A DNA stretch of 41,191 nucleotides from Defluviitaleaceae bacterium. GTDB taxonomy: Bacteria; Bacillota; Clostridia; Lachnospirales; WRAA01. This document shows, piece by piece, positions 17,776 to 27,055 of this stretch. The stretch spans positions 78,012-119,202 of the forward strand of contig WRAW01000001.1 in the NCBI GenBank assembly GCA_009780015.1, given 5' to 3'. The translations under genes and the position numbers were made by a program. The notes beneath the pieces were generated by a model. It was not told the origin of the DNA. It saw nothing but the letters and a program-made list of their open reading frames with translations, and ran no database searches. Each line of letters begins with the position of its first letter. Position 1 is the first letter of the stretch.

Positions 17776-18513
17776 TCACAGCATCTTCGAGATATCCTTC
17801 TTGAGCCTTGATATAATTTTCTTTTCCAAGCGCGAGATATAGGACTGGCTTATTCCCATCGTATCCGCGACTTCTTTTTGTGTCATTTGCACGTCGCTGC
17901 TTCCGATCCCGAAGCGCATTTCGACGATTTGGCGCTCACGTTCCGACAGGCGCGATATTGCGTCGGTCAGGAGGGTTTTGTCGACCTCATCCTCCAGGTC
18001 TTTGTAGATCACATCGACATCTGTTCCTAATATGTCGGAAAGTAGCAGCTCGTTGCCCTCCCAGTCGACATTCAGGGGTTCGTCGATGGATACCTCTCCC
18101 TTTGTTCGCGTGTTGCGGCGCAGGTACATCAGTATTTCGTTCTCGATGCAGCGTGACGCGTACGTGGCCAGCTTTATCTTCTTGTCCGGCTTGAATGTGT
18201 TGATAGCCTTGATTAGACCGATAGTCCCTATCGAGATTAGGTCTTCGACGTTTACGCCGGTATTCTCGAACTTGCGGGCAATATACACCACCAGCCGGAG
18301 ATTGCGCTCGATAAGCACGGACTTGACGTGCAGATCGTCGGCCGTTCCGAGCCGCTCCAGCAGGACGGCCTCTTCTTCGGAACCGAGCGGCGTGGGCAGC
18401 ACTTCGCTGCCGCCTATGTAATATATCGTATCTTCCTGACCGCCCTTAATCCTTATCAGCAAGCCAATCAGCTTCTTCTGTATAGTTACGCAGGCTAATT
18501 TTAACGCGTACAA
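17776..18513 (-). CDS. sigE: RNA polymerase sporulation sigma factor SigE (pro-sigma-E)
   Basis: [64 protein letters not shown]-terminal pro-sequence; adjacent to spoIIGA. Confidence 0.95.
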   Translation of the reverse strand: MYALKLACVTIQKKLIGLLIRIKGGQEDTIYYIGGSEVLPTPLGSEEEAVLLERLGTADDLHVKSVLIERNLRLVVYIARKFENTGVNVEDLISIGTIGLIKAINTFKPDKKIKLATYASRCIENEILMYLRRNTRTKGEVSIDEPLNVDWEGNELLLSDILGTDVDVIYKDLEDEVDKTLLTDAISRLSERERQIVEMRFGIGSSDVQMTQKEVADTMGISQSYISRLEKKIISRLKKDISKML

Positions 18514-18532
18514 TGCTGACCCTCCTTACAGG

Positions 18533-19435
18533 TTAAATATTCAAAATCTCAGGGTTAAGCAACCCTTGGTAGACTCCCTTACCCGACAGCTTGCTGTTGT
18601 AGATTCCAACAATTATTTCGCGCAGGCTGGCCTGCTCGTCGTCGCCGCGCCGGATTTCTACGCGGTCGCTGCGAAACCCGATCAACATTCCATTGCGCTT
18701 GCCAAGCGCCGAAAACGGTATCATTCGTATTCGCCCGACGAAGCCGCTGTCCAGGCTGCCGTCGGTGACGGCGTTCAGGTCGTCTTCGCGGTTCTCGTAG
18801 AAGATGAGCTTTATCGGATCGGGCAGAAACGGCTTAACCACGGCAAACTCGGCAATTATCACCGGCGTGTTGCTTATCGGATCAAGCAGGCTGTGCCCGG
18901 TGTCCAGCAGCGCCTTGAAGCACTGGCGTTCACCTCCGACAAAGACTTCGACGTCGTACAGGACTTGCCTTCGCACCACGCGCCTAGAGTACCAGCCTCC
19001 AAGCAGCTTGACGGCGATGTAGAACACAGCGGTCGAGGCAAGCAGCATGTTTAGTGAGAAGCTTTGCGGAACCTGGCCGGCGGCAATCAGCAGCGTATCA
19101 AAGTTTGTGAAGCTGAACAGCGCCAATACCATCCCGCCCAGCGCGAAAGCAAATATGTATGAGAAACCCACCAACTGCGCAAGCTCACGCGCGCGCTTAG
19201 GCCGAAACGCGATGTACGCGCCCAAGCTTATAATAAGCACAGAAGCAAGCACTCCCGTCAATGTGGTGTGCGGAACGAACACTATAAACAGTACGTACAG
19301 TAGCGCCATCACAAACGCTCCGGCTCCAAGCCTGAGCCACCGCAGCTTCCTGCCGGCGAACTGCCCGGCGCCCCACAGGATGAATAAATCCATGAAGAAG
19401 TTGACCGCAAACACAACGTCGGCATATATTTCCAA
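18533..19435 (-). CDS. spoIIGA: Sigma-E processing peptidase SpoIIGA
   Basis: Five-TM N-terminus; aspartic-protease-like LLDTGHSLLDPISNTPVIIAE; immediately upstream of sigE. Confidence 0.93.
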   Translation of the reverse strand: MEIYADVVFAVNFFMDLFILWGAGQFAGRKLRWLRLGAGAFVMALLYVLFIVFVPHTTLTGVLASVLIISLGAYIAFRPKRARELAQLVGFSYIFAFALGGMVLALFSFTNFDTLLIAAGQVPQSFSLNMLLASTAVFYIAVKLLGGWYSRRVVRRQVLYDVEVFVGGERQCFKALLDTGHSLLDPISNTPVIIAEFAVVKPFLPDPIKLIFYENREDDLNAVTDGSLDSGFVGRIRMIPFSALGKRNGMLIGFRSDRVEIRRGDDEQASLREIIVGIYNSKLSGKGVYQGLLNPEILNI

Positions 19436-19455
19436 GGGAGCACCTCCTACACATT

Positions 19456-19523
19456 ATTATACATAACGTTATTGTACAATTATGTCAATTTGTAGGATGA
19501 GTGTAACAAAAAATTCGATAAAA
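19456..19523 (-). promoter_or_regulatory. Candidate spoIIG-type promoter with upstream Spo0A box
   Basis: Reverse strand: TTTTATCGAAT (19513-19523; one mismatch to TTTTGTCGAAT), TTGACA (19483-19488), 21-nt spacer, TATAAT (19456-19461), GGAGG upstream of spoIIGA. Confidence 0.6.
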
Positions 19524-19692
19524 TTCGCGCTTTCAAGTCGTTTAAAACTTTCACGATTTAAAAGTTTGTACAGTCTAAGTAGTTTTAGACAACGAAACGC
19601 GAACAAATTCGTGTTTTCAAGTTGTCTAAAACTTTGCGAATGTAAAAGTTGGTACAATACTAAGTAGTTTTAGACAACGAAACGCGAACAAA
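19524..19692. repeat. Tandem array of two ~84-bp foldback units
   Basis: Units 19524-19607 and 19608-19692; each runs TTCGyGyTTTCAAGTyGTyTAAAAC...GTTTTAGACAACGAAACGCGAA; the same unit recurs at 41069-41191. Confidence 0.85.
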
Positions 19693-19723
19693 GACGCCAA
19701 TGCAGCATCGCATGGCGTCTTTC
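19690..19723 (-). terminator. Terminator downstream of the DUF1540 gene
   Basis: Reverse strand AAAGACGCCAtgcgatgctgcaTTGGCGTCTTT. Confidence 0.75.
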
Positions 19724-19732
19724 CGGCAAGGA

Positions 19733-19885
19733 CTATTCGCTCTTAAAGCTTGCGCACTCCGTCTGATGCATATTCTGCGCATTAGGTATGGTGTTTCCGA
19801 CTTCGATGCTTGAAAGTGAGCACATCCTAGAATCGGAGTTGTACTTGCAGGAGCTAACATTACACATGATCTGCTGGGAAGCCAT
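19733..19885 (-). CDS. DUF1540-family small Cys-rich protein (50 aa)
   Basis: Not in the ORF track in this frame. MASQQIMCNVSSCKYNSDSRMCSLSSIEVGNTIPNAQNMHQTECASFKSE* with GGAGGTGT SD upstream. Confidence 0.85.
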   Translation of the reverse strand: MASQQIMCNVSSCKYNSDSRMCSLSSIEVGNTIPNAQNMHQTECASFKSE

Positions 19886-20035
19886 GTTGACACCTCCTTT
19901 CGGGAGTTTTCAACATAGTTTACTCATATGCCCGGCAATTATGCAGAAGCAGGACGTCGTTCTAATTTGCATACGTATATCTCAGGCTGGAAATACTGAA
20001 TCGAAAAATTAACGACGCAAGATCTAAGAGGTGAC

Positions 20036-20752
20036 ATGATGTTGGACAAGGCGTTTCAAACCGCAACAGCTTCGGTAATATCTATAATAACGCTGTTTAT
20101 ACTTACCCGCGTAATGGGTAAGAAACAGATGGCGCAGCTCAATTTCTTCGACTATGTGATAGGAATTTCAATCGGCTCAATAGCGGCTGAATATGCCATT
20201 GTCAGAGCGGTTCATCTGGTGGAGGGGCTTACCGCGTTGACGGTATTCACTTTGTTTTCTCTCGTAATTTCGCATATAACCGTGAAAAGCTACAAGGGCA
20301 GAAAAATACTGGACGGCACCCCTGTCATACTAATTGAGAACGGAAAAATTATCGAGGGGAATCTGCAAAAAACAAAGCTTAATATCAATGATCTTTTGGA
20401 GGAATGTAGACAGAAGAATATTTTCGATATAGCCGAAATTGAGTTTGCAATACTGGAAACCAGCGGCAGACTAAGTGTTCAGCCTACGTCGCAAAATCGT
20501 CCGCTGACGCCGAAGGACATGAAAATACATACCACGTATGAAGGATTATGCGCAAATGTGGTGATTGACGGAAAGATTATAGATGAACATCTGACGGCCA
20601 TACACTTGGATACCGATTGGCTGCATGTAGAGTTGTCAAAGCAAGGCGTAACGGACTGTAACGCCGTGCTGCTGGCCTATGTCGACACTTCAGGAGCTCT
20701 GCACATTCACACGAAGAATAACGATGCGCCAAGCAGCAACTTTTTATTGTAG
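20036..20752 (+). CDS. DUF421-family (YetF/YdfS-like) membrane protein
   Basis: TRVMGKKQMAQLNFFDYVIGISIGSIAAEYAI; LDGTPVILIENGKIIEGNLQKTKLNINDLLEECRQKNIFDIAEIEFAILETSGRLSV. Confidence 0.92.
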   Translation: MMLDKAFQTATASVISIITLFILTRVMGKKQMAQLNFFDYVIGISIGSIAAEYAIVRAVHLVEGLTALTVFTLFSLVISHITVKSYKGRKILDGTPVILIENGKIIEGNLQKTKLNINDLLEECRQKNIFDIAEIEFAILETSGRLSVQPTSQNRPLTPKDMKIHTTYEGLCANVVIDGKIIDEHLTAIHLDTDWLHVELSKQGVTDCNAVLLAYVDTSGALHIHTKNNDAPSSNFLL

Positions 20753-20832
20753 CCGGGTAAGCGCCAAACATTTGACGTTTACCCGGCTCCGATGTCGTAC
20801 ATATTTAAGTTAAGCGTATAAAATTGCTCTTG

Positions 20833-20861
20833 ACATACATTCTCAAAAGGTATAAAATCAA
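20833..20861 (+). promoter_or_regulatory. Candidate sigma-A promoter for rny
   Basis: TTGACA - 17 nt - TAAAAT (ctcTTGACAtacattctcaaaaggTATAAAATc). Confidence 0.55.
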
Positions 20862-20955
20862 AAAGGGGGCATTTATACAAAAATGCACACGCTCAACACC
20901 ATGTCACTAAAATTTGCACAGAATTTCTGAACATTGAAAACTAAATACCCAGGAG

Positions 20956-22515
20956 GTGTTTTCTATCACTCCCATTGAAATTGGCGCGGCTGTTGCTGTA
21001 TGTGTCTTTCTCGCCGTTATATTCTTCTTTGTCGGCGTTTTATATAGAAAGAGGTTTGCGGAGACGGCAATAGGTTCGGCTGAAATAGAGGCTGAAAATA
21101 TTATCTCTGAAGCAAAGCGCAGCGCGGAAGCCGCAAAGAAGGAAATATTGCTTGAAGCAAAGGAAGAAAGCATCAAGACCAAGAACGAAGCCGAAAAGGA
21201 AGTAAAGGAACGGCGCGGCGAAGTAGGCCGCGTGGAGCGGCGTCTTGCCCAGAAGGAGGAAGCTCTCGACAAGAAGAGCGAATCCTACGAGAAAAAGGAA
21301 GAGCAGCTTGCAAAGAAGATCGAAGCGGCTGAAAAGAGAAAGTCCGAAGTCGATCAGGTACTGGAAAAACAAATGCTCGAACTCGAGCGCATATCGTCGC
21401 TTACGCACGAACAGGCAAAGGCTTACATGCTGTCCATGATAGAAGATGAGGTCAAGGTGGAGGCTTCGTTAATGATTAAGGACATCGAGCAAAAGGCCAA
21501 GACCGAAGGCGAAAAACGCGCCAAGGATATTTTGGCCAGCGCTATCCAGCGTTGTGCTGTCGACCACGTGACGGAGACCACCGTTTCGGTTGTATCCCTT
21601 CCCAACGATGAAATGAAGGGGCGCATCATTGGGCGCGAGGGGCGCAACATACGCGCGCTGGAATCGCTTACGGGCATCGACCTGATTATCGACGATACCC
21701 CAGAGGCCGTTATACTTTCGGGATTTGATCCGATGCGGCGCGAAGTGGCCAGAATTGCCCTTGAAAAACTAATTATCGACGGTCGTGTACATCCCGCGAG
21801 AATCGAAGAAATGGTTGAAAAGGCGCGGAAGGAAGTCGAAGTCCAGATCCGCGAAGAAGGAGAGGCCGCCACCTTTGAGGTCGGCGTGCATGGCATTCAT
21901 CCCGAACTTGTCCGTCTTCTTGGCAAAATGAAATTCAGAACCAGTTATGGGCAAAATGTTTTGAAACACTCGATAGAAGTTTCCAGGCTTTGCGGCCTTA
22001 TGGCCGGCGAACTTGGCGTCGATGTCGCTCTTGCGAAGCGGGCCGGGTTGCTTCATGACATTGGAAAATCGGTGGATCATGATATGGAAGGGTCGCATGT
22101 TTCCATAGGCGCTTCCATCTGCAAGAAATATCGTGAGTCTGATATAATCATAAATGCCGTAGAGTCCCATCACGGCGACGTAGAGCCCACCAATATAATC
22201 TCGATCATCACCGCCGCGGCCGACGCCATTTCGGCGGCGCGTCCGGGGGCAAGGCGCGAGACGCTTGAGTCATATATCAAGCGCTTGCAGAAACTCGAGA
22301 GCATTGCCGATACATTTAACGGTGTGGAAAAATCATTCGCGATACAGGCAGGACGTGAGCTGCGTATCATCATCGTACCGGAAGACGTCGAAGACAAGGC
22401 GCTTCCGATGCTGGCACGCGAGATCGCTAAGAAAATCGAGGAAGAAATCGAGTATCCCGGACAGATAAAGGTTAACCTAATTAGGGAAACTCGGGCGATA
22501 GAATATGCGAAATAG
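20956..22515 (+). CDS. rny: Ribonuclease Y (start codon uncertain: GTG 20956 or ATC 20965)
   Basis: N-terminal TM, long coiled coil, KH domain [40 protein letters not shown] domain [19 protein letters not shown]. Confidence 0.96.
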   Translation: MFSITPIEIGAAVAVCVFLAVIFFFVGVLYRKRFAETAIGSAEIEAENIISEAKRSAEAAKKEILLEAKEESIKTKNEAEKEVKERRGEVGRVERRLAQKEEALDKKSESYEKKEEQLAKKIEAAEKRKSEVDQVLEKQMLELERISSLTHEQAKAYMLSMIEDEVKVEASLMIKDIEQKAKTEGEKRAKDILASAIQRCAVDHVTETTVSVVSLPNDEMKGRIIGREGRNIRALESLTGIDLIIDDTPEAVILSGFDPMRREVARIALEKLIIDGRVHPARIEEMVEKARKEVEVQIREEGEAATFEVGVHGIHPELVRLLGKMKFRTSYGQNVLKHSIEVSRLCGLMAGELGVDVALAKRAGLLHDIGKSVDHDMEGSHVSIGASICKKYRESDIIINAVESHHGDVEPTNIISIITAAADAISAARPGARRETLESYIKRLQKLESIADTFNGVEKSFAIQAGRELRIIIVPEDVEDKALPMLAREIAKKIEEEIEYPGQIKVNLIRETRAIEYAK

Positions 22516-22589
22516 TAATGGTTAGGAATTAGTAAACCAAATTGTTCGGACAATAGAAAAACCTCTCCGGCAGGGGAAGAGATTAAGCA

Positions 22590-22632
22590 GGCTGGCGACG
22601 CAACTCAAGCGGCGCCAGTTTTGTTTTTCATA
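22590..22632 (+). terminator. rny terminator
   Basis: CTGGCGaCGCaactcaaGCGgCGCCAG followed by TTTTGTTTTT. Confidence 0.75.
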
Positions 22633-22633
22633 C

Positions 22634-22664
22634 AAAAAGCCCGCAGGCACGCGGGCTTTTTGTT
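22634..22664. terminator. Second hairpin terminator (likely for the FliD-like gene on the minus strand)
   Basis: AAAAAGCCCGCaggcacGCGGGCTTTTT. Confidence 0.85.
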
Positions 22665-22705
22665 ACTGTTTCGAGGTCATGTTACTATACTGATCGACGT
22701 TAAGT

Positions 22706-23992
22706 TTAGAACCACGAGTTGAATAACATTCCTGTATTCATTAGCTGATTCATTTGGCGCATGTGGCGGTTGTTAAATTGATTGTTGTTCTGGGGGTTGT
22801 TTATCTGGCCGGCCGGATTTCTTATAGCGTTGTCGACCGTGCGCGCGAGGCGGTTAACGAAGCCGAAGTTGCCGCCTCTGCCGCCGTCTGCAACGAAACG
22901 CTCAAGCGCCCCGCTTTCGGCGGCCGATCTCATTCTGTCCTGGTCGATCTGCATAAAGCCGTCTCTGTTCATCGAGATGCCGATTCTGGAGAGCGACGCC
23001 GAATTGGCTGTTACCAGTCCGGTTAGCTGCTGTTCCAGACGGCTCATACCGCGGCCTGTCGAACTGTCCTGAGCCGATTGCATCAAGGCGTTAAAGTTGT
23101 TTACCATGTCGCGCATACTGTTGATCTGGGCCGTTTCGTCCCTCGTCATGTTCACCGCCACGGTTCCGGTCTCACGCAACTGCGCGTTTATGCCGAAACC
23201 CAGGCTGACATCATTAGACCTGGACGTTTGCAGAGCTCCGGTGAATCCGCGGTTAACGCGGAAAGCGGCGTTTTGAGCTTCCTGGGTTATGCCGCCCACC
23301 CCTGTCATGGCCAAGGCGTTGCCCCCGCTTACCGTGAAGTTAGGCTGTCCGGCTCTGTCCACACCGGTTTCCGAAGACTGCAGCACGAGGGCGCTTGTCC
23401 CCGCGGCCGAGTCCAAGGAAACGCTGGCGGTAACGCCTGCGTTTCGGCTGTTTATCGCGCTGGCGATCCTTTGCTGAACATCCCTGTTTGTATCGGTAGC
23501 TGAAACATTGAAGTTAATGTCAAAGTTTCGCCCACCGACATTCAGGGTCATCTGATGGCTGCCTACGGTGAAACCCGTATCCGACGCCAGAGCGGCGGCG
23601 TTCAGGTTGGCGCCCTCATTCCTTTGCGCCTGGGCCACTTGAACAACTTCCACGCTAAAATTGGAGACATTCGCATTTCTCAGCCTGTTCGCGTCGAATC
23701 CGGTTATTTCCATCCGGTCGTTATTGGCGGAAACCGGCCTGCTGTTAACAAAGGGAGACGTTGTGTTCCTGCCCGTCCCAAGTATGTTGTTCAGAGATGT
23801 TCTTAGATTTTCGGCGTTGTTTCTGACATTCAAGATGGACGCCTGAAAATTTGAAGACGTGTTAGCCATATTTGTACCGCGCGGCGGCATCATAAGCCCG
23901 CCAAGCATCGTATTGGAGTTGTTGGCAAAGCCTGAATTCATGCTCCACCAGTTGTTGCCGCCGATTGGATTAAAATTCATGCCGGAAATCAT
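22706..23992 (-). CDS. FliD-like (hook-associated protein 2 / filament cap) protein, atypical and orphan
   Basis: FliD-N-like NVSNFSVEVVQVAQAQRNE...NVGGRNFDINFNVSATDTNRDVQQRIASAINSRNAGVTASVS; FliD-C-like INSMRDMVNNFNALMQSAQ...LSRIGISMNRDGFMQIDQDRM; Asn/Met-rich termini. Confidence 0.7.
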   Translation of the reverse strand: MISGMNFNPIGGNNWWSMNSGFANNSNTMLGGLMMPPRGTNMANTSSNFQASILNVRNNAENLRTSLNNILGTGRNTTSPFVNSRPVSANNDRMEITGFDANRLRNANVSNFSVEVVQVAQAQRNEGANLNAAALASDTGFTVGSHQMTLNVGGRNFDINFNVSATDTNRDVQQRIASAINSRNAGVTASVSLDSAAGTSALVLQSSETGVDRAGQPNFTVSGGNALAMTGVGGITQEAQNAAFRVNRGFTGALQTSRSNDVSLGFGINAQLRETGTVAVNMTRDETAQINSMRDMVNNFNALMQSAQDSSTGRGMSRLEQQLTGLVTANSASLSRIGISMNRDGFMQIDQDRMRSAAESGALERFVADGGRGGNFGFVNRLARTVDNAIRNPAGQINNPQNNNQFNNRHMRQMNQLMNTGMLFNSWF

Positions 23993-24067
23993 ATCTATCC
24001 CTCCCCTGCATTAATGTCCTTATTATGTTTATCGGCAAGATCGATCCAAGAATTCAGCCCTTTTTTA

Positions 24068-25192
24068 CTATAGCTTCAACGCCGCTATTTCTGTCAGTTT
24101 TGCCGGAATCTGGATGCTTTGCGGGCAGAGCGACACGCACTTTTCACAGTCGATACACGCGGCGGCTCCCTGTACGGCGTCGTGAATTGTCGACGTCGTC
24201 TTCCCGAATTGCTGCAGAGTTTTCGTCTCCAGATATGTGTTGTACGTTTTCAATATTTCGTCGATAGGAATGTTCTGAGGGCACGACGGGCAGCAGTACT
24301 TGCACCCCGTACATGGGATCTGTTCGATCTGCGCAAGAGCTTCGGCTGCCTTTTCGGTAACCTGCGTCTCGGACGCGCTCAGGGGGGTGAAGCTCTTCAT
24401 GTACGACATATTGTCCTGCATTTGCCCGATTGACGACATACCGCTCAAAACGGTTACGATCCCCGGAAGAGAGGCGCACCAGCGCACCGCCCACGACGCA
24501 AGACTTGCGGATGAATCCGCGTCCGTAAGTATTTTGGCCACGGACGGGGGAAGCTTCGCAAGCGTGCCGCCCAGCACCGGCTCCATAATGATGATAGGCT
24601 TGCCGAACTCGCGCGCTATGTCGTACACCGCCTTTCCCTCGCGGGCGTGCCAGTCGAAATAATTTATCTGCAACTGCACGAACTTGTGTTCAGGGTGGTT
24701 GGTCAGTATGTTACGCAGGTCTTCCAGCGTGCCGTGGAACGAGAAGCCAAAGTGCCTGATCTTGCCTTCGTCCTTCATGCGCTTAAAAAATTCGTAAGCC
24801 TTCATCTCGACGTTGTGGGCATTGTTCTTGCCGTTCAGCGCATGAAGCATGTAGAAGTCGAAATACTCGACGCCGCATTTTTGCAGTTGTTCGTTAAATA
24901 TTTTCTCTACGTCTTCCGGCTTCTTGGCATACCATCCCGGAAACTTGTCCGCCAGGAAGAAAGAATCGCGCGGGAACCTCTCGACCACTGCCTGCCTCGC
25001 GGCAATCTCGGATTGACCGTCGTGGTATCCGTACGCGGTGTCGAAATAATTCATCCCGTGTTCCATATAGTAGTCGGCCATGCGCTTGAAATGCTCGATG
25101 TCAATCTTGTCATACGTGCCAAAGTTGGGCAGGCGCATCAAGCCAAAACCCAGCTTGGGTATCTTATCCATGTATTCCTGTGTTAGCGCCAT
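24068..25192 (-). CDS. Aldo/keto reductase with C-terminal 4Fe-4S ferredoxin-like domain
   Basis: LGFGLMRLPNFGT, YFDTAYGYHDGQSE, CTGCKYCCPSCPQNIPI, CIDCEKCVSLCPQSIQIPAKL. Confidence 0.93.
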   Translation of the reverse strand: MALTQEYMDKIPKLGFGLMRLPNFGTYDKIDIEHFKRMADYYMEHGMNYFDTAYGYHDGQSEIAARQAVVERFPRDSFFLADKFPGWYAKKPEDVEKIFNEQLQKCGVEYFDFYMLHALNGKNNAHNVEMKAYEFFKRMKDEGKIRHFGFSFHGTLEDLRNILTNHPEHKFVQLQINYFDWHAREGKAVYDIAREFGKPIIIMEPVLGGTLAKLPPSVAKILTDADSSASLASWAVRWCASLPGIVTVLSGMSSIGQMQDNMSYMKSFTPLSASETQVTEKAAEALAQIEQIPCTGCKYCCPSCPQNIPIDEILKTYNTYLETKTLQQFGKTTSTIHDAVQGAAACIDCEKCVSLCPQSIQIPAKLTEIAALKL

Positions 25193-25258
25193 ATCGCTAA
25201 CCCCCTCCGTTGATATATTTTGTTCAGTATACCATTTTTTGCATCATGAAGCAAGCAT

Positions 25259-25435
25259 TTAATCATTATCCGATAAATCAATTTTCCCTTGCTCTTCCTC
25301 GAATTCTCGTATGCATTGGTGAATTAAATACATAATCTGACCGCTTGCGGATCGACTATCGTATTTGGCAACATACCGAAGTTTTTTAAGCGTATCCACA
25401 TGAATACGCATGGTAAAGTTTGTTTGGCCTTCCAT
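25259..25435 (-). CDS. 58-aa Arc/RHH-like small DNA-binding protein
   Basis: Not in the ORF track. MEGQTNFTMRIHVDTLKKLRYVAKYDSRSASGQIMYLIHQCIREFEEEQGKIDLSDND*. Confidence 0.8.
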   Translation of the reverse strand: MEGQTNFTMRIHVDTLKKLRYVAKYDSRSASGQIMYLIHQCIREFEEEQGKIDLSDND

Positions 25436-25567
25436 CTTTAAACCCTCTTTAGCAAAAAAATGATACTTGCATGTTCATTTTAAATCAAATCTGTGATACA
25501 ATGTCGATATGCACATATTTTGCACATGCAATTTTGTGCAACTAATTACATACTGGAGGATGAAAAG

Positions 25568-25747
25568 ATGGAATGTGATTTTGTTTACTGCATTTACAAC
25601 AAGCAATTTAACTGCACACTTGACAAGAACAAAATGAACTACTTAGCCATGTGCGATGATTTCGTTGCCATCTCTATTGATGTGGCCCTCATTGATGCCG
25701 AAAAAGAGCGTCTAATACGTTATTTGGATAAACCTCGAAATACTTGA
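25568..25747 (+). CDS. 59-aa Cys-rich small protein
   Basis: Start reset to ATG after ACTGGAGGATGAAAAG; MECDFVYCIYNKQFNCTLDKNKMNYLAMCDDFVAISIDVALIDAEKERLIRYLDKPRNT; CxxxxC / C / C spacing. Confidence 0.75.
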   Translation: MECDFVYCIYNKQFNCTLDKNKMNYLAMCDDFVAISIDVALIDAEKERLIRYLDKPRNT

Positions 25748-25804
25748 TAAACTGTGGAGGCCGTGGTACAATATTGGAAAATAACTCTACTTAGGAGGGA
25801 ACAC

Positions 25805-26980
25805 ATGCTCTACATAAGGAACGCGAGGATCAAGCCGATTATCGGCAAGGACATCGAAAACGGAAGCATACTTGTCGAAAACGGCAAGATCAAGGCCGTT
25901 TCGGAAGGCGAGCAGTCCGGGACTGACGGGGCCGAGGTAATTGACGCCGGCGGCAAGCTTGTCACGCCGGGACTTGTCGACGCGCACACGCACCTTGGGC
26001 TGTTCGGAACAGGCGTCCGCTGGGAAGGTATGGACGTAAACGAGATGACCGACCCCATCACGCCGCATCTTCGCGCGTTTGACGCGATCAATCCGATGGA
26101 TCAGGCGTTCGAGCTGGCGCGCAACGCCGGTATCACGGCCGTGGGCACGGGCCCCGGCAGCGCCAACGTAATCTGCGGGACGTTCGCCGCCATAAAGACA
26201 TACGGCAAGCGCATCGACGACATGGTTCTCAAGCGCGACATGGCAATGAAGATAGCCTTCGGCGAAAACGCCAAGCAGGTCTATGGCGAATCCGCCAAAA
26301 AAGCGCCCATGACCAGGATGGCCATAGCCGCCATGATCCGCGAGACGCTTATAAAGGCGCAGCGCTACATGCAAGACCTTGAAGAATATGAGGCGTCCGA
26401 CAAACCGGACAAAAAGCGTCCGGCCTTCGACATGAAGCTCGAGGCGCTGCTGCCCGTACTTCGCCGCGAAATCCCATTCAAAGCCCACGCGCACCGCGCC
26501 GACGACATTTTTACGGCGTGCCGCATCGCCAACGATTTCAACGTGCGTATCTCCCTCGACCACTGCAGCGAAGGCCATCTGATCGCCGATGAACTCGAGA
26601 AAGAAGGCAAGCCCTGCATCGTCGGCCCCACGTTCGTACACCCCGGCAAACCCGAGGTTCGCAACAAGTCCTTCGAGACGGTGAAAATTCTCATCGAGAA
26701 GGGGCTTGTGGTCGCCATCACCACCGACTCGCCGGTAATCCCCCTGGAGGGCCTTCCGCTTTGCGTAGGGCTTGCAATAAAGGCCGGTACGCCCGAAGCC
26801 AAAGCATGGGAGTGCATCACCATCAATCCCGCCAAAATAATGGGCGTCGAAGACCGCATCGGCAGCCTGGAACCCGGCAAGGACGCCGATATCGTGATAC
26901 ACAGCGGAAACCCCCTGCTTGACATCTGGTCCGCGCCGCTATACACAATCATCGACGGCAAAATCGTATACCGCGCATAA
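25805..26980 (+). CDS. Amidohydrolase family protein (imidazolonepropionase-like)
   Basis: SD AGGAGGGAACAC; GGKLVTPGLVDAHTHLGLFG, FKAHAHRADDI, SLDHCSEGH, AITTDSPVIPLEG, SLEPGKDADIVIHSGNPL. Confidence 0.93.
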   Translation: MLYIRNARIKPIIGKDIENGSILVENGKIKAVSEGEQSGTDGAEVIDAGGKLVTPGLVDAHTHLGLFGTGVRWEGMDVNEMTDPITPHLRAFDAINPMDQAFELARNAGITAVGTGPGSANVICGTFAAIKTYGKRIDDMVLKRDMAMKIAFGENAKQVYGESAKKAPMTRMAIAAMIRETLIKAQRYMQDLEEYEASDKPDKKRPAFDMKLEALLPVLRREIPFKAHAHRADDIFTACRIANDFNVRISLDHCSEGHLIADELEKEGKPCIVGPTFVHPGKPEVRNKSFETVKILIEKGLVVAITTDSPVIPLEGLPLCVGLAIKAGTPEAKAWECITINPAKIMGVEDRIGSLEPGKDADIVIHSGNPLLDIWSAPLYTIIDGKIVYRA

Positions 26981-26993
26981 GTAATATCAACTC

Positions 26994-27028
26994 AAAAAGG
27001 CCTGCAGTCTAATTTTGTAGGCCTTTTA
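26994..27028 (+). terminator. Terminator of the amidohydrolase gene
   Basis: AAAAAGGCCTgcagtctaattttgtAGGCCTTTT. Confidence 0.75.
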
Positions 27029-27055
27029 ATCTGACATTATGGATACAGGTTCTAG

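Noticed and set aside
19482-19667. Small ORFs 19482-19667 (+) and 19469-19657 (-)
   Set aside because: They fall inside the tandem foldback repeat and lack plausible start context.
19524-19692. CRISPR-like array (repeats beginning GTTTTAGA)
   Set aside because: The sequences between repeated parts are themselves homologous, only about two units exist, each unit is a foldback, and there are no cas genes nearby.
22560-22664. Riboswitch in the rny / fliD-like intergenic region
   Set aside because: The segment lies downstream of both convergent genes and is explained by two terminator hairpins; no known aptamer signature was recognised.
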